In this document: positions 17,101-26,348 of the stretch, piece after piece
Layout of the letters: each line of letters starts with the position of its first letter
Numbering within the stretch: position 1 is the stretch's first letter
Assembly: GCF_030161635.1 (NCBI RefSeq)
Contig: NZ_BSUO01000001.1
Coordinates: forward strand, 3,763,199-3,827,198
Source: Mobilicoccus caccae
GTDB taxonomy: Bacteria > Actinomycetota > Actinomycetes > Actinomycetales > Dermatophilaceae
Direction of reading: 5' to 3'
DNA: 64,000 nucleotides
Notes under the pieces: model-generated
Databases searched by the model: none
What the model saw: only the letters and a program-made list of their open reading frames with translations
Told to the model about the DNA's origin: nothing
Program-made: the position numbers and the translations under genes

Positions 17101-18783
17101 TCAGAAGGGTGGGGGTCCTGGGTCGGTGTCGGTCCAGGGGTCGCGTCGTCGTTCGGTGGTTCGACGTAGCTGTGGTCGTCGTGGTCGGTGGATGTGGATG
17201 GGGTCGTCGCCGAGGTCTCCGACCAGGACGGTGTCGATCGTGGTGGTGCGTCGGCAGTCGGGGCAGCGGGTGATGCGATGCACCACGCGCTCCGGCTCGG
17301 CGGCCCTCGATCCGGACGCAGTGACCGCTCCGGGCGCGGGGTCGGCGGCGGGGTGGCCGGCAGTGCTGAGGGCCTCCAGGATCTGATCGGGTGAGGGTGG
17401 GTCGGGGTCGCGATAGTCCCAGGGTGTGGTGCGATAGCGGCGTCCGGTGGGGGTGGTCCAGATGATCGTCCCGTCGGGTGCGGGTTCTCGATGGGAGTGC
17501 CAGGTGCGGCGGGTCTTGTGGTTGTGCCCGCCACGATGCTTGGCCGACACGTTCGACTCGCTGGTGGGGCCGCCGTCGGCGTAGTCGATGTCGTGGTCCA
17601 TGTCGCAGGCCCCGGCCGGACGGGTGCTGCCTGGCACTCGGGAGACCCGGTCCCGGGCCACGATCCGTTCGCGCAGGTCTCCGGTGACCGCGTATCCGGT
17701 GCTGGCCAGGTCGACCAGGTGCCCGCTCATCGGGTCGGTGACCAACCGCCGCCAGGTCGACCCCGCGGCGAACGCCACATCGCGCACGATCTCCGCGCAG
17801 ATCCACTCCTGTCGGCCCGCGATCGCCACCATTCCCGGATCGGTACTGGCACCCATGAGGGAGGCCACCGAGATCACCACATCGACCCGCGCCGCGGGCA
17901 ACCCTCCGGAGAACGTCGAATACGCGGACAGGCCGGCGACGTCCAGGATGGTTGAGTCGGTGGGCAGTTCGCCCCACTGCAGCAGGTCCAGGGTGATGTC
18001 GGAGCGCAGCTGGGCCAACGTGCGCGGATCCCCCTCGCCCCGCAGCCGGCGCGCGATCCGATCGACGCGTTCATGGGCGCTGGCCACGCGCAGCACATGT
18101 CCCGATACCGACAGGGTGGCCTCGCCCTCGGGTAGCACGTCGATGCGGGTGCACCGCTGCCGCATCCGCTGGGCGTGACGCTCGGAGGCGTCCACGTGCC
18201 TGGCCACGAGGCGCCGCAGCCGGGCGCTGAACACCTCGTGCGGCACCAAGAGTCCGCCCACTCCGTCGAGCGACCGCGCCGGATAGGGCGCCACGACCCG
18301 CGTCACCAGGTCTTCGATGTGCTCGGCCGGGACCTGAGTCGCGGACTCCATCACCCGCCGTGCCCGTTCCCAGGACAATTCACCCCGAGCCAGCGCCGCC
18401 CGGATCGGTCCCGTCCGGGCGGTCTCACCGCAGGCCAGGTCCAGTCGGGCGCGGCATTCATGAACCCGCAACCCCGTCGCCAGTGCCACCTCATCGACCA
18501 CACACGCATCGGCCTCGGCGACCTCCAGGGTGCGCCGCCCCGCCGGGACGTCCGGCGTCAGCGCCGCGAGGGCCTCCCGCTGCCGACCGCGCGCCATGAC
18601 CTCCATGAGGACCACCGACCGCGCCACCAGCGCCGCCCGCTCACGTTCGATCCGTTCCAACTCGGACAGCAACTCATCCCCGGACATGCCCGCGAACACC
18701 GCCGCCTCGACACGCTCACCGTCCGGGCGCGCGAGGAGGGTTGCAGGTCCCACATATTCGGTCGCTGTCGACACAACCCTCAC
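17101..18783 (-). CDS. DUF222 / HNH endonuclease-domain protein
   Basis: 560 residues. The long N-terminal helical part is DUF222 (for example SGDELLSELERIERERAALV and the ARLDLACGE segment). The C-terminal HNH nuclease motif is CDMDHDIDYADGGPTSESN followed by the second His in KHRGGHNHKTRR. Such genes occur in many copies in actinobacteria and are often mobile; their biological role is unsettled. The last 60 residues are Arg/Pro/Asp-rich and low complexity. Confidence 0.9.
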   Translation of the reverse strand: MRVVSTATEYVGPATLLARPDGERVEAAVFAGMSGDELLSELERIERERAALVARSVVLMEVMARGRQREALAALTPDVPAGRRTLEVAEADACVVDEVALATGLRVHECRARLDLACGETARTGPIRAALARGELSWERARRVMESATQVPAEHIEDLVTRVVAPYPARSLDGVGGLLVPHEVFSARLRRLVARHVDASERHAQRMRQRCTRIDVLPEGEATLSVSGHVLRVASAHERVDRIARRLRGEGDPRTLAQLRSDITLDLLQWGELPTDSTILDVAGLSAYSTFSGGLPAARVDVVISVASLMGASTDPGMVAIAGRQEWICAEIVRDVAFAAGSTWRRLVTDPMSGHLVDLASTGYAVTGDLRERIVARDRVSRVPGSTRPAGACDMDHDIDYADGGPTSESNVSAKHRGGHNHKTRRTWHSHREPAPDGTIIWTTPTGRRYRTTPWDYRDPDPPSPDQILEALSTAGHPAADPAPGAVTASGSRAAEPERVVHRITRCPDCRRTTTIDTVLVGDLGDDPIHIHRPRRPQLRRTTERRRDPWTDTDPGPPPF

Positions 18784-19135
18784 CCCCGATCACCCGTCTG
18801 ATTCCTTCCCCCATCCTACCGCTCACTTCTGGTGAAAGTTATGTTCAACCTAGAAATAATCGAATATGTGTACGAGTTATCCACAGCGCTGTTCATGCTC
18901 ATACGTCGTCCACAGCGACACCAGGTCAAGCTGGCTCTACAGGAACGGACACCGTCTGATGATCTCCACCGCCACATCCCCCGGGGTGCCCTCGTCGGTG
19001 TGAGGGACGTCGTGCCCCGCGCCGAGTCGGTCCTTCCGCACGGCGGCCCGGAGGAGTTGACTGACCACCGAGCACACCCGATCTCGACGTCCCGGCGTCC
19101 TCGACGTCACCGCCCCACCCACCAGGAGTGAACGC
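18784..19135. other. divergent intergenic region, DUF222 gene / alcohol dehydrogenase
   Basis: 352 bp. The part next to the DUF222 gene (18830-18900) is unusually AT-rich for this genome and includes TTATCCACA at 18877-18885 and a weaker GTCCACAGC at about 18906. I find no ORF worth calling here. It probably carries both promoters. Confidence 0.5.
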
Positions 19136-20149
19136 ATGCGCGCCACCGTCATCCACGGACCTCGGGACATCCGCGTCGAGGACCGTCCCGACCCGACGAT
19201 CCTCGAACCCACCGACGCGATCGTCCGCACCGTGGCGGCCTGCGTGTGCGGCTCGGACCTGTGGCGCTACCGCGGCATCGCCGAGGTGCCGGAGCCGGTG
19301 AAGATCGGGCACGAGTACTTCGGGATCGTCGACGCCGTCGGGGATGCCGTGTCCACGGTGCGGCCGGGTCAGTTCGTCGTGGGCGGATTCCGGCACAGCG
19401 ACGACACCTGCTCGATGTGCGCCGTCGGGATGCACGCGCACTGCCTGAACGGCGGCGGGTACGACGGCTGCCAGGCCGAGGCGATCCGCATCCCCAACGC
19501 CGACGGCACGTTGCTCGCCACTCCCGAGGAGCCCGGAAAGGAGCAGGTCGCCGATCTGTTGGCCCTCTCCGACGTCATGGCCACCGGGTGGCACGCCGCC
19601 GTGTGCGCCGACGTCCGCGAGGGCGGCACGGTCGTCGTCGTCGGGGACGGCGCAGTCGGTCTGTGCGGGGTGATCGCCGCCGCGCAGCTCGGCGCGGGCC
19701 GGATCATCGCGATGAGCCGGCACTCCGATCGGCAGGCCCTGGCCACGCACTTCGGCGCGACCGACATCGTCGCCGAGCGCGGCGACGAGGGCGTCGAGCG
19801 GGTCATGGAGCTCACCGGCGGCGGCGCGGAGTCGGTGCTGGAGTGCGTCGGGACCCAGGACTCCGTGGTGCAGGCGCTGCGGGTCGCCCGCCCCGGCGGG
19901 ATGGTCGGTTGGGTCGGCGTGCCGCACGTGACCGACCTGCCGCAGGAGCACATGTTCTGGCGCAACGTCGGACTGCGCGGCGGTGTCGCCCCGGTGCGTG
20001 CCTACCTCCCGCACCTGCTCGACCTCACCCTCGCGGGGACGATCGACCCGGGCAAGGTCTTCGACCTCACCCTCCCGCTGGAAGAGGCGGCCGAGGCGTA
20101 CGCCGCCATGGACGAACGCCGCGCCGTCAAGTCGCTGCTGCTGCCGTGA
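19136..20149 (+). CDS. zinc-dependent medium-chain alcohol dehydrogenase
   Basis: 337 residues. Catalytic-zinc Cys in CVCGSDLWRYRG and GHE motif in KIGHEYFG; the structural-zinc loop is reduced (CSMCAVGMHAHC). The Rossmann fold is VVVVGDGAVGLCGVIAAAQLGA. Close in type to actinobacterial Zn alcohol/threonine-like dehydrogenases with broad substrates. AGGAG lies before ATG 19136. Its stop overlaps the acetyltransferase start, so both are one operon. Confidence 0.9.
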   Translation: MRATVIHGPRDIRVEDRPDPTILEPTDAIVRTVAACVCGSDLWRYRGIAEVPEPVKIGHEYFGIVDAVGDAVSTVRPGQFVVGGFRHSDDTCSMCAVGMHAHCLNGGGYDGCQAEAIRIPNADGTLLATPEEPGKEQVADLLALSDVMATGWHAAVCADVREGGTVVVVGDGAVGLCGVIAAAQLGAGRIIAMSRHSDRQALATHFGATDIVAERGDEGVERVMELTGGGAESVLECVGTQDSVVQALRVARPGGMVGWVGVPHVTDLPQEHMFWRNVGLRGGVAPVRAYLPHLLDLTLAGTIDPGKVFDLTLPLEEAAEAYAAMDERRAVKSLLLP

Positions 20150-20757
20150 TCGACCGCCGGGAGCGGGTCCAGCCGCGCATCGTGCCTGCCGATCAGGCCG
20201 ACTGTTCCGACCTCGACACGGTCTTCGGCGACCGGGGAGGCGCGGCCGAGTGTCGGTGCCAGCGGTACCGCCTCGCGCGAGGTGAGTCCTTCGCGAACAC
20301 CCCGGTGGAGGAGCGTGCCGAGCGGTTGCGGGAGCAGACCGGGTGCGGCGAGGCGGGGGCGCCGTCGACGAGTGGACTCCTCGCCTACCTCGGCGACGAG
20401 GCGGTGGGATGGTGCGCGGTCGCACCCCGAGCCGAGTACAAGGGCCTGGTCCGCGACGCGAACCAGACCGCGTGGCGTGGGCGTCAGGAGGACCGCAGCG
20501 ACCCCGGGATCTGGGCCGTGACCTGCGTGCTGACCAGGGCGGGATGGCGCGGCCGCGGCATCGCGACAGCTCTCGTGGCAGCGACCGTCGACCACGCTCG
20601 CGAGCGCGGGGCCCGGGCACTGGAGGCGTATCCGATCACCGTGTCCGCGACATGGGGCGAGGAGCATCCCGGCCCCCTCGGGATCTACCTCGCCGCCGGA
20701 TTCGCGGAGGTCGCGCGGCCCTCGAAGCGCAGGGCCGTCGTGCGCGTCGAGCTGTGA
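20146..20757 (+). CDS. GNAT-family N-acetyltransferase
   Basis: 203 residues from GTG 20146, which overlaps the dehydrogenase stop (GTGA). Acetyl-CoA binding motif A is visible as VLTRAGWRGRGIATALVAATVDHARERGARALEAYP; motif B follows in GIYLAAGFAEVARPS. The N-terminal half (GGAAECRCQRYRLA, then GWCAVAPRAEYKGL) is the arrangement of a common actinobacterial GNAT group annotated only as acetyltransferase. Substrate unknown. Confidence 0.87.
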   Translation: MIDRRERVQPRIVPADQADCSDLDTVFGDRGGAAECRCQRYRLARGESFANTPVEERAERLREQTGCGEAGAPSTSGLLAYLGDEAVGWCAVAPRAEYKGLVRDANQTAWRGRQEDRSDPGIWAVTCVLTRAGWRGRGIATALVAATVDHARERGARALEAYPITVSATWGEEHPGPLGIYLAAGFAEVARPSKRRAVVRVEL

Positions 20758-20842
20758 GGTGAAGCGTGCCGCCATACTGTGCGCACTCGACATCGGGGTC
20801 GTGCTGGCGACCGGGCCCGCAGACGTGATGAGCGTCGAGTCC

Positions 20843-20962
20843 GGGTTGCGGCCCGAGGGCGGCATCGTCCGAGGACCGCAGCACGCCGGGCATCGAGCGC
20901 ATCTGGGTCATGGCCCCCGACGCGTGCCGGACGGCGACCGCCTAGCGGGTCGGTGCGCATGA
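20843..20962 (-). pseudogene. degenerate fragment of a NarL-type histidine kinase
   Basis: The minus strand reads MTQMRSMPGVLRSSDDAALG then PQPGL, nearly the same as residues of kinase 2 (TQMRSMLSVLRSDDDADLG, coded at about 15613-15745), and the DNA is visibly alignable over about 120 bp. Frameshifts and stops break it on both sides. It is a decayed partial duplicate of that kinase or of a relative. Confidence 0.7.
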
Positions 20963-21029
20963 TCAACCGCCCACGGTGCGTGGACCCGGCGACATCTGTC
21001 TGGCGCCGTTCACCGCGCAGTTCGGATCG

Positions 21030-21395
21030 TCAGGCTGTGTTCTGTCCATCGAGATGTGCCTCGTACACGCGGCCCCAGGCGTTCATCGCCGCGACGACAT
21101 CGGCAAGACCGGCGCCCAGCTCGGTCAGGGAGTACTCGACCCGCGGCGGCACCTCGGGGTAGACCCGTCGATGCACGACGCCGTCCTGCTCAAGCTCCCG
21201 CAGTTGCCTGGTCAGGGTGCGTTGACTCGCCTGCGGCACCGTGCGCGAGAGGTCGCCGGACCGCATCGTGCCGCCCTCCAGCAGATGCTTGACGACCGTC
21301 AGCTTCCACGTGCCGCCGAGGACCGCGATGCCCACCTCGACGGGGCACACCTCGAGCGCCACGCGAATGGGTGAACGGACGGGATCGGCTTCCAT
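21030..21395 (-). CDS. HxlR-family winged-helix transcriptional regulator
   Basis: 121 residues. The HxlR signature CPVEVGIAVLGGTWKLTVVK (here Cys17) is followed by the winged helix SQRTLTRQLRELEQDGVVHR and wing VYPEVPPRVEYSLTELG. One-cysteine HxlR proteins often sense reactive electrophiles or quinones. It is divergent from the NAD(P)H oxidoreductase gene 74 bp away, the classic regulator/target layout. Confidence 0.93.
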   Translation of the reverse strand: MEADPVRSPIRVALEVCPVEVGIAVLGGTWKLTVVKHLLEGGTMRSGDLSRTVPQASQRTLTRQLRELEQDGVVHRRVYPEVPPRVEYSLTELGAGLADVVAAMNAWGRVYEAHLDGQNTA

Positions 21396-21469
21396 GCGGC
21401 CAATTCTGTCAGTAGGTGCATCTAATTTCCGTACTTGTGCCGAACGACGGTAATTCGGAAGGTGACTGC

Positions 21470-22246
21470 ATGAACGACACGACCGTCCTGTGGGTGCACG
21501 CCCACCCCGAGCCCGACTCCCTCAACGGCCGCCTGGCCCGTCACGGCATGAGCCACCTGCGGACCACCGGGGCTACCGTGCTGGAGTCCGATCTGTACCG
21601 CATGGGGTGGCGGCCGATCCTAGACCGACAGGGTCTGGCCCCGGAGGGCGAGCCGTTCCGGCCGACCGAGCACGTGCGCGCCGCGTTCGCCACGGGGCGG
21701 CTGCCCGCCGACGTCGCGGCCGAGCAGAAGAAGATCCGCCGGGCGGACGGGATCGTCGTGCAGTTCCCGCTCTGGTGGTATGGGATGCCGGCCATGCTCA
21801 AGGGCTGGTTCGACCGGGTCTTCGTCGCCGGATTCGCCTTCGGCACCGACCCGGACACCGGGCGCCGCCTGCGGTTCGAGCATGGCCCGTTCATCGGAAA
21901 GCGGGCCCTCGTCGTCGCGACGATGGGCGACCGCCCCGCCTCGATCGGCCCTCGTGGCAAGAGCGGACACTTTCCGGAGCTGATGTTCGGGCTGCTCCAC
22001 GGCACCTTCGCCTACACCGGCATGAGTGCGTTGCCGCCGTTTGCCGTCCCCAGCGCGGACTTCCTCGACGACGCCGGTGTCTCGCAGGCAGCGGCCGAGC
22101 TGACCCATCGTCTCGACGGCCTCTTCACCGAGCGGCCCCTCGCGTATCGCCCGCAGTTCCAGGGCGATTACACCGACGAGTGGGAACTCGCCGACCACGT
22201 CCGCCCAGGTGAGGCCGGCCTGTCGGTGCATCTACACGACGGCTGA
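21470..22246 (+). CDS. flavodoxin-fold NAD(P)H dehydrogenase (quinone), MdaB/KefF type
   Basis: 258 residues. FMN phosphate loop HAHPEPDSLNGRLARH, and the family signature FPLWWYGMPAMLKGWFDRVF with GFAFG. Two-electron quinone or electrophile reductase. ATG 21470 is chosen because GGAAGG lies upstream; the in-frame GTG at 21416 would put the start in the regulator promoter. Likely repressed by the divergent HxlR protein. Confidence 0.92.
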   Translation: MNDTTVLWVHAHPEPDSLNGRLARHGMSHLRTTGATVLESDLYRMGWRPILDRQGLAPEGEPFRPTEHVRAAFATGRLPADVAAEQKKIRRADGIVVQFPLWWYGMPAMLKGWFDRVFVAGFAFGTDPDTGRRLRFEHGPFIGKRALVVATMGDRPASIGPRGKSGHFPELMFGLLHGTFAYTGMSALPPFAVPSADFLDDAGVSQAAAELTHRLDGLFTERPLAYRPQFQGDYTDEWELADHVRPGEAGLSVHLHDG

Positions 22247-22650
22247 GTCACACGAGGTCGCGGTGCAGCGACCCGCGCCGACCTCACCGGCGGCCGCGCA
22301 AGCCCGACGACGAGCACGTGGGGCGGCTCAGCGAGCGCCCTGTCGATACAAGCGAGTTCGAAGATGAGGCTGCGTGTGCTCGTCCTCGCTGTCGGCCGCA
22401 GTGACCGCCAGGCCTCGTGCACGTCGGGATGAATGTCGGCGGCGGACGTCTGAACGGCGATGTCGATGGTCATCGTCGCCCCGCCTTCACGGACACCTGG
22501 GTGTGGCGTCTCCAGGCGGTCTGATGGGTACGGAGGGCGATGCACGTCTATAGCCGGCCAGGCGTCGCGGTCCAGGCCACGCTGTCGCCGCCCCTTCGCG
22601 CGATGCCACCATTGTGCCGCCATCGGGCCTGACCATCATGCGCGGGCGGA
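22247..22650. other. 404-bp region without a confident gene
   Basis: A minus-strand frame starting at ATG 22473 reads MTIDIAVQTSAADIHPDVHE and on for about 50 plausible residues before turning Arg/Pro-rich and overlapping the oxidoreductase gene. It could be a small gene or a remnant, but there is no family match I recognise and no clear ribosome site. Confidence 0.35.
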
Positions 22651-24396
22651 TCACCCTTCCGGTACGTAACGGTAGAAAAACCCTGCGCCCCGGCGGTTCT
22701 CGCGAGATGGACCGAGCCGTCCCTCCGCCTCGAGTCGGCGCAGCACTGACCCGACGTTGGTAGAGTGGGCGCCGAGGATGCCGCCGAGTTCAGTCGTGCT
22801 GATCCGACCCATGTGGTGGGCGTAGGCCAGCGCCACCTGCTCCCGGGTGGGGCCGCGACGAAGGCCGCGTCCCGTGTCAGCGCTGAGCCTGGCGAGCCGG
22901 TCCCAGGCAGGCGTGGTCAGCCCGAGAACTACGCCGCGCTCCGGCGGGACGCCGGGCACGTCGAACGTGACCGGTTGTTGCCCGATGCCGAGCCCCCGCA
23001 GGTGATGCATGACCTGGTCGGCCTCCGTGGCCGTCACCTGGAGGTACGGCGCGAGATCAAGCGCATCGACCCACCAGCGACGCGCCAGACGATCCAGGCT
23101 CATGAGGACGCGCAGGTCGCCGCGCACGTCGGGGGACATGTCCCGCAGCCAGAGCATCCACGCGGTGTCTGGATTCTCGCCGGCCAGAACGGCCAGCACC
23201 GACCGGCCGTCGACCTCGGTGATGTCCGGTAGAGGATGCCCGACGCGGATCATGTCGCCGAACATCCGGTCGACCCCGATTCCCTGGCGCTCGGCGACCC
23301 GGAGGAGGGCGAGTGCAGCGCTCAGGGAGGTGTTCCTCGAGATGGGTGGGTGATTGATGATGTTGTCCGGTCGGACCCCGCCGAAGAAGCCCCCTGGGCT
23401 CGTCACCCTCAGCGTGGCTCCTACGTGTTCGACGAACGTGGGACCCGGGTCCGTCCAGTCGCGGTGGGTCACGCCGTTGACGATGGCCTCGCGCAGGGCG
23501 CGCTCGGGCAGGAGCCGGGGACGGCCGATGACCAGGCCCTGATCGACGTGGGCCTCGGGGTTGTACGCCCGCGCCGTGGCGAAGACCTCGGACAGCTCTT
23601 CGAGCAGGGAACGCTCGGGGACGTTGACCCTCGCTTCGCTGTCCGCTCCTGCCCCCGATCGGCGGATGTAGTCCAGGGCCGGGGTCTCTCGCCCGTGGAA
23701 CAGCAGAGCCCCCGCATTCGTCAGATCGCCCTCGCCCGTCACGACGGCCAGTCGTCGCAGGAGGTCCGGTGTGTCCGCCTCCGCGAGGTCCGCAGCTCGG
23801 TCGTCCTGCGCGTCCCGGAGGAAGGACCGCGCGAGGGAGACCGCCTCGACTCGGGCCTGGTCGACACCGATCCCGCTAGGCTCGTTCGACCAGTCGAAAC
23901 CGGACCTCGCGCTGCGGCGGGCGTGCCACGAGGCGAGGTCGATGTCATGGCATTGGTCACCGACCCTCCATGTCGTACGCCCCCCGTACGTGAGGGGCTC
24001 GACGGCAGGTGGGCATCGGATGACGAGAAGGCGGCGCCCGCGGGCCGACTCCTCGGTGATGATCGTGGCCAGCTTGTGGTGCAGGAGCTGGTACAGGCGT
24101 TTCTGCAGCCAGTCGACGTCGAGGTCGGTGCCGATCGGCGTCCCGTCGTCGGCGACCCCGACGATGAGCGCGCCCCCGCCGGGAGTGTTCGCCATGCAGG
24201 CGACCTCGCCGGCGAGGCTCTTCGCCGCCGGCTCATTCTCAGGAAGACCGGGACGTATGACTCCGCCCTGCCCGCGTCGCCCCGCCTCCTCCTTGAAGTC
24301 GAAGTGCCGTCGCTCGGGCACCGAGCTGCCATCGCGCACCGCCACGAGTGCCGAGTCGACGGCACGCTGCACGGCGTCACCACCGAAAAGTGTCAT
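22651..24396 (-). CDS. AlbA_2-domain (Schlafen-like) ATP-binding protein with C-terminal winged helix
   Basis: 581 residues. The N-terminal AlbA_2 domain has E..HFDFKEEAG and KSLAGEVACMANTPGGGALIVGVADDG, the nucleotide-binding core of Schlafen-like proteins. A central HATPase_c_4/RecG-like part contains ALREAIVNGVTHRDW and RVTSPGGFFGGVRPDNI. The C-terminus is a winged helix (ISTTELGGILGAHSTNVGSV). ATG 24396 has GGAGG 9 nt upstream; GTG 24405 has it too close. Such proteins are proposed regulators or stress/defence factors; activity not demonstrable from sequence. Confidence 0.85.
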   Translation of the reverse strand: MTLFGGDAVQRAVDSALVAVRDGSSVPERRHFDFKEEAGRRGQGGVIRPGLPENEPAAKSLAGEVACMANTPGGGALIVGVADDGTPIGTDLDVDWLQKRLYQLLHHKLATIITEESARGRRLLVIRCPPAVEPLTYGGRTTWRVGDQCHDIDLASWHARRSARSGFDWSNEPSGIGVDQARVEAVSLARSFLRDAQDDRAADLAEADTPDLLRRLAVVTGEGDLTNAGALLFHGRETPALDYIRRSGAGADSEARVNVPERSLLEELSEVFATARAYNPEAHVDQGLVIGRPRLLPERALREAIVNGVTHRDWTDPGPTFVEHVGATLRVTSPGGFFGGVRPDNIINHPPISRNTSLSAALALLRVAERQGIGVDRMFGDMIRVGHPLPDITEVDGRSVLAVLAGENPDTAWMLWLRDMSPDVRGDLRVLMSLDRLARRWWVDALDLAPYLQVTATEADQVMHHLRGLGIGQQPVTFDVPGVPPERGVVLGLTTPAWDRLARLSADTGRGLRRGPTREQVALAYAHHMGRISTTELGGILGAHSTNVGSVLRRLEAEGRLGPSRENRRGAGFFYRYVPEG

Positions 24397-24419
24397 CCCC
24401 GACACGCCTCCGACCAGAT

Positions 24420-24446
24420 CATAATTTTTGGGACCAACAAATTATG
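24420..24446. promoter_or_regulatory. AT-rich inverted repeat upstream of the AlbA_2 gene
   Basis: Perfect 8-bp arms CATAATTT (24420-24427) and AAATTATG (24439-24446) around an 11-nt centre containing TTGGGACCAAC, itself partly symmetric. It starts 23 bp upstream of the AlbA_2 ATG and is strikingly AT-rich for this genome. Candidate operator, possibly for the protein's own winged helix. Confidence 0.55.
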
Positions 24447-24676
24447 ACCTATGACTACGACGGAGTCCGGGCATACATTCCGTGCGCGTCGGCCTCCTCG
24501 GTGAGGAACATGGTGGTCGCGGCCCGACTCCACGGCGCCGACTGCGACGAGCAGTGCGACGGGCCCGTCCTGGGCCATCGCGATGAGCGCGAATCGGCCG
24601 AGGCCGAGGTCGCTAGCCTTCACACGGTCCTTCGCTACCCGGGTGACGCCCAGAATGCGGGCGTAGCGTCGGTGAC

Positions 24677-26257
24677 GTGAAGCCTGACGGCGTGACCCTT
24701 GACCGGCCGGGAGGCCGGATCTCTCCGGCCGCCCGGGGAGCGATCGTCGGAGTCACCGCCGGGGCGGTGACCATCGGGGTGGCCGAGCTCGTCGCGGGGT
24801 TGATGCGACGGATCGGCGTGGCGGGCGGAACCCCCTCACCCATCGACGCCGTCGGCGGCGCGTTCATCGACCTCACCCCGCCGTGGCTCAAGGACTGGGC
24901 CATCGGCGTGTTCGGCGTCCACGACAAGACCGCGCTGTACGTCTCGATGACGCTCGTCCTCGTCCTCCTCAGCATCGCGGTGGGGGTGATCGCCTCCCGT
25001 GTCGTGCGGGCCGGGGTGATCGTGTTCGCCCTGCTCGTCGTGGTCGCCGTGACCGCGGTGTGGTCGCGACCCCACGCGTCGCTCATCGACCTCGTCCCGA
25101 TCGTGCTCGGTGGCCTCATCGGATTGCGGCTCATCGCCACCCGAACCCGCGACGCCGGAGTCCGCGACGCCGAATCGATGACGGACGCGCACGTGTCGCG
25201 GCGGGTGCTCATCGGATCCGGCATCGGGGCCGTCGTGCTCGGTGCCGCGGCCGTCGCGGTGGGTCGGGTCGTCGCCGGTGGTGCGCGCGTGGCGGCCGTG
25301 GCGCGGGAGACGTTCGTCGTGCCCAAGGTCGCCTCACCGGTCGCCGTACCCGCCGGCGCCGACCTCGGCATCTCCGGCGTCACCCCGTTCATCGTGCCCA
25401 ACGCCGAGTTCTACCGCATCGACACGGCCCTCGTCGTGCCTCAGGTCGACCCGGCGAACTGGTCGCTGCGGGTCACCGGCATGGTCGAGCGGGAGGTCAC
25501 CCTCGACTGGAACACCCTGCTGGCCAAGCCCATGCAGGAGGCCATGGTCACGCTCATGTGCGTCTCCAACGAGGTCGGCGGCTCCCTCAACGGCAACGCG
25601 ATCTGGACGGGGTGGCCCGTGCGGGAGCTGTTGCGCGAGGCGGGAGTTCGTCCCGGCGCCGACATGGTGCTCTCGACCAGCATCGACGGCTTCACCGCCG
25701 GCACCCCGCTGGCGGCGCTGACCGACGAGCGCAACTCCCTGCTCGTCGTGGCTCAGAACGGGCAACCACTGCTGCCCGAGCACGGGTTTCCGGTGCGCCT
25801 GGTCGTGCCGGGCTTGTACGGCTACGTGAGCGCGACGAAGTGGGTGACCGAGCTCAAGGTGACGACCTTCGACGCGGATCAGGGGTATTGGACCCCGCGC
25901 GGCTGGTCGGCACTCGGGCCGGTCAAGACGCAGTCGCGGATCGACGTGCCGCGCGACAGCGCCTCGGTGAGCGCGGGAACCGTCGCCGTGGCCGGTGTCG
26001 CCTGGGCACAGCATCGTGGGGTGACCGGCGTTCAGGTGCAGGTGGATTCGGGGCCGTGGCAGGACGCGCGGCTCGGTGTCGACGCCTCCGTCGACGTGTG
26101 GCGCCAATGGGTCTACGAGTGGCCGGCGACGCCCGGCACGCACACCCTCACCGTCCGCGCCATCGACGCCACGGGAGAGCCCGAGACCGCCACCTTCGCC
26201 CCACCCGCCCCCGACGGGGCGAGCGGCCACCACACCATCAGCGTCACCGTCGCGTAG
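24677..26257 (+). CDS. membrane-anchored molybdopterin-dependent oxidoreductase (sulfite-oxidase family)
   Basis: 526 residues. About four N-terminal helices (residues 12-200, e.g. MTLVLVLLSIAVGVIAS) are followed by the SUOX fold: the Mo-cofactor Cys is in VTLMCVSNEVGGSLNG, with GFPVRLVVPGLYGYVSATKW later, and a C-terminal Mo-co dimerisation Ig-like domain (VAGVAWAQHRGVTGVQVQVD). Substrate unknown; in relatives with this anchor the active domain faces outward. GTG 24677 start has no strong ribosome site. Confidence 0.9.
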   Translation: MKPDGVTLDRPGGRISPAARGAIVGVTAGAVTIGVAELVAGLMRRIGVAGGTPSPIDAVGGAFIDLTPPWLKDWAIGVFGVHDKTALYVSMTLVLVLLSIAVGVIASRVVRAGVIVFALLVVVAVTAVWSRPHASLIDLVPIVLGGLIGLRLIATRTRDAGVRDAESMTDAHVSRRVLIGSGIGAVVLGAAAVAVGRVVAGGARVAAVARETFVVPKVASPVAVPAGADLGISGVTPFIVPNAEFYRIDTALVVPQVDPANWSLRVTGMVEREVTLDWNTLLAKPMQEAMVTLMCVSNEVGGSLNGNAIWTGWPVRELLREAGVRPGADMVLSTSIDGFTAGTPLAALTDERNSLLVVAQNGQPLLPEHGFPVRLVVPGLYGYVSATKWVTELKVTTFDADQGYWTPRGWSALGPVKTQSRIDVPRDSASVSAGTVAVAGVAWAQHRGVTGVQVQVDSGPWQDARLGVDASVDVWRQWVYEWPATPGTHTLTVRAIDATGEPETATFAPPAPDGASGHHTISVTVA

Positions 26258-26348
26258 TCGAGGCTCGGTGGGCGTCGGTGTCCGGCACGACGCACAGGGC
26301 CGGCAGCGGGCCGTCCACCGTGTCGGGGTAGCGGCCTAGGCTGGCCGG

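Noticed and set aside
18877..18885. TTATCCACA, a perfect DnaA-box match
   Set aside because: One good box and one weak one are not an origin; no dnaA, dnaN or gyrB nearby, and such motifs occur by chance in AT-rich promoters.
24883..26331. 482-residue frame over the molybdoenzyme
   Set aside because: Almost pure Arg/Gly/Ala; shadow of the real gene in a high-GC third-position frame.
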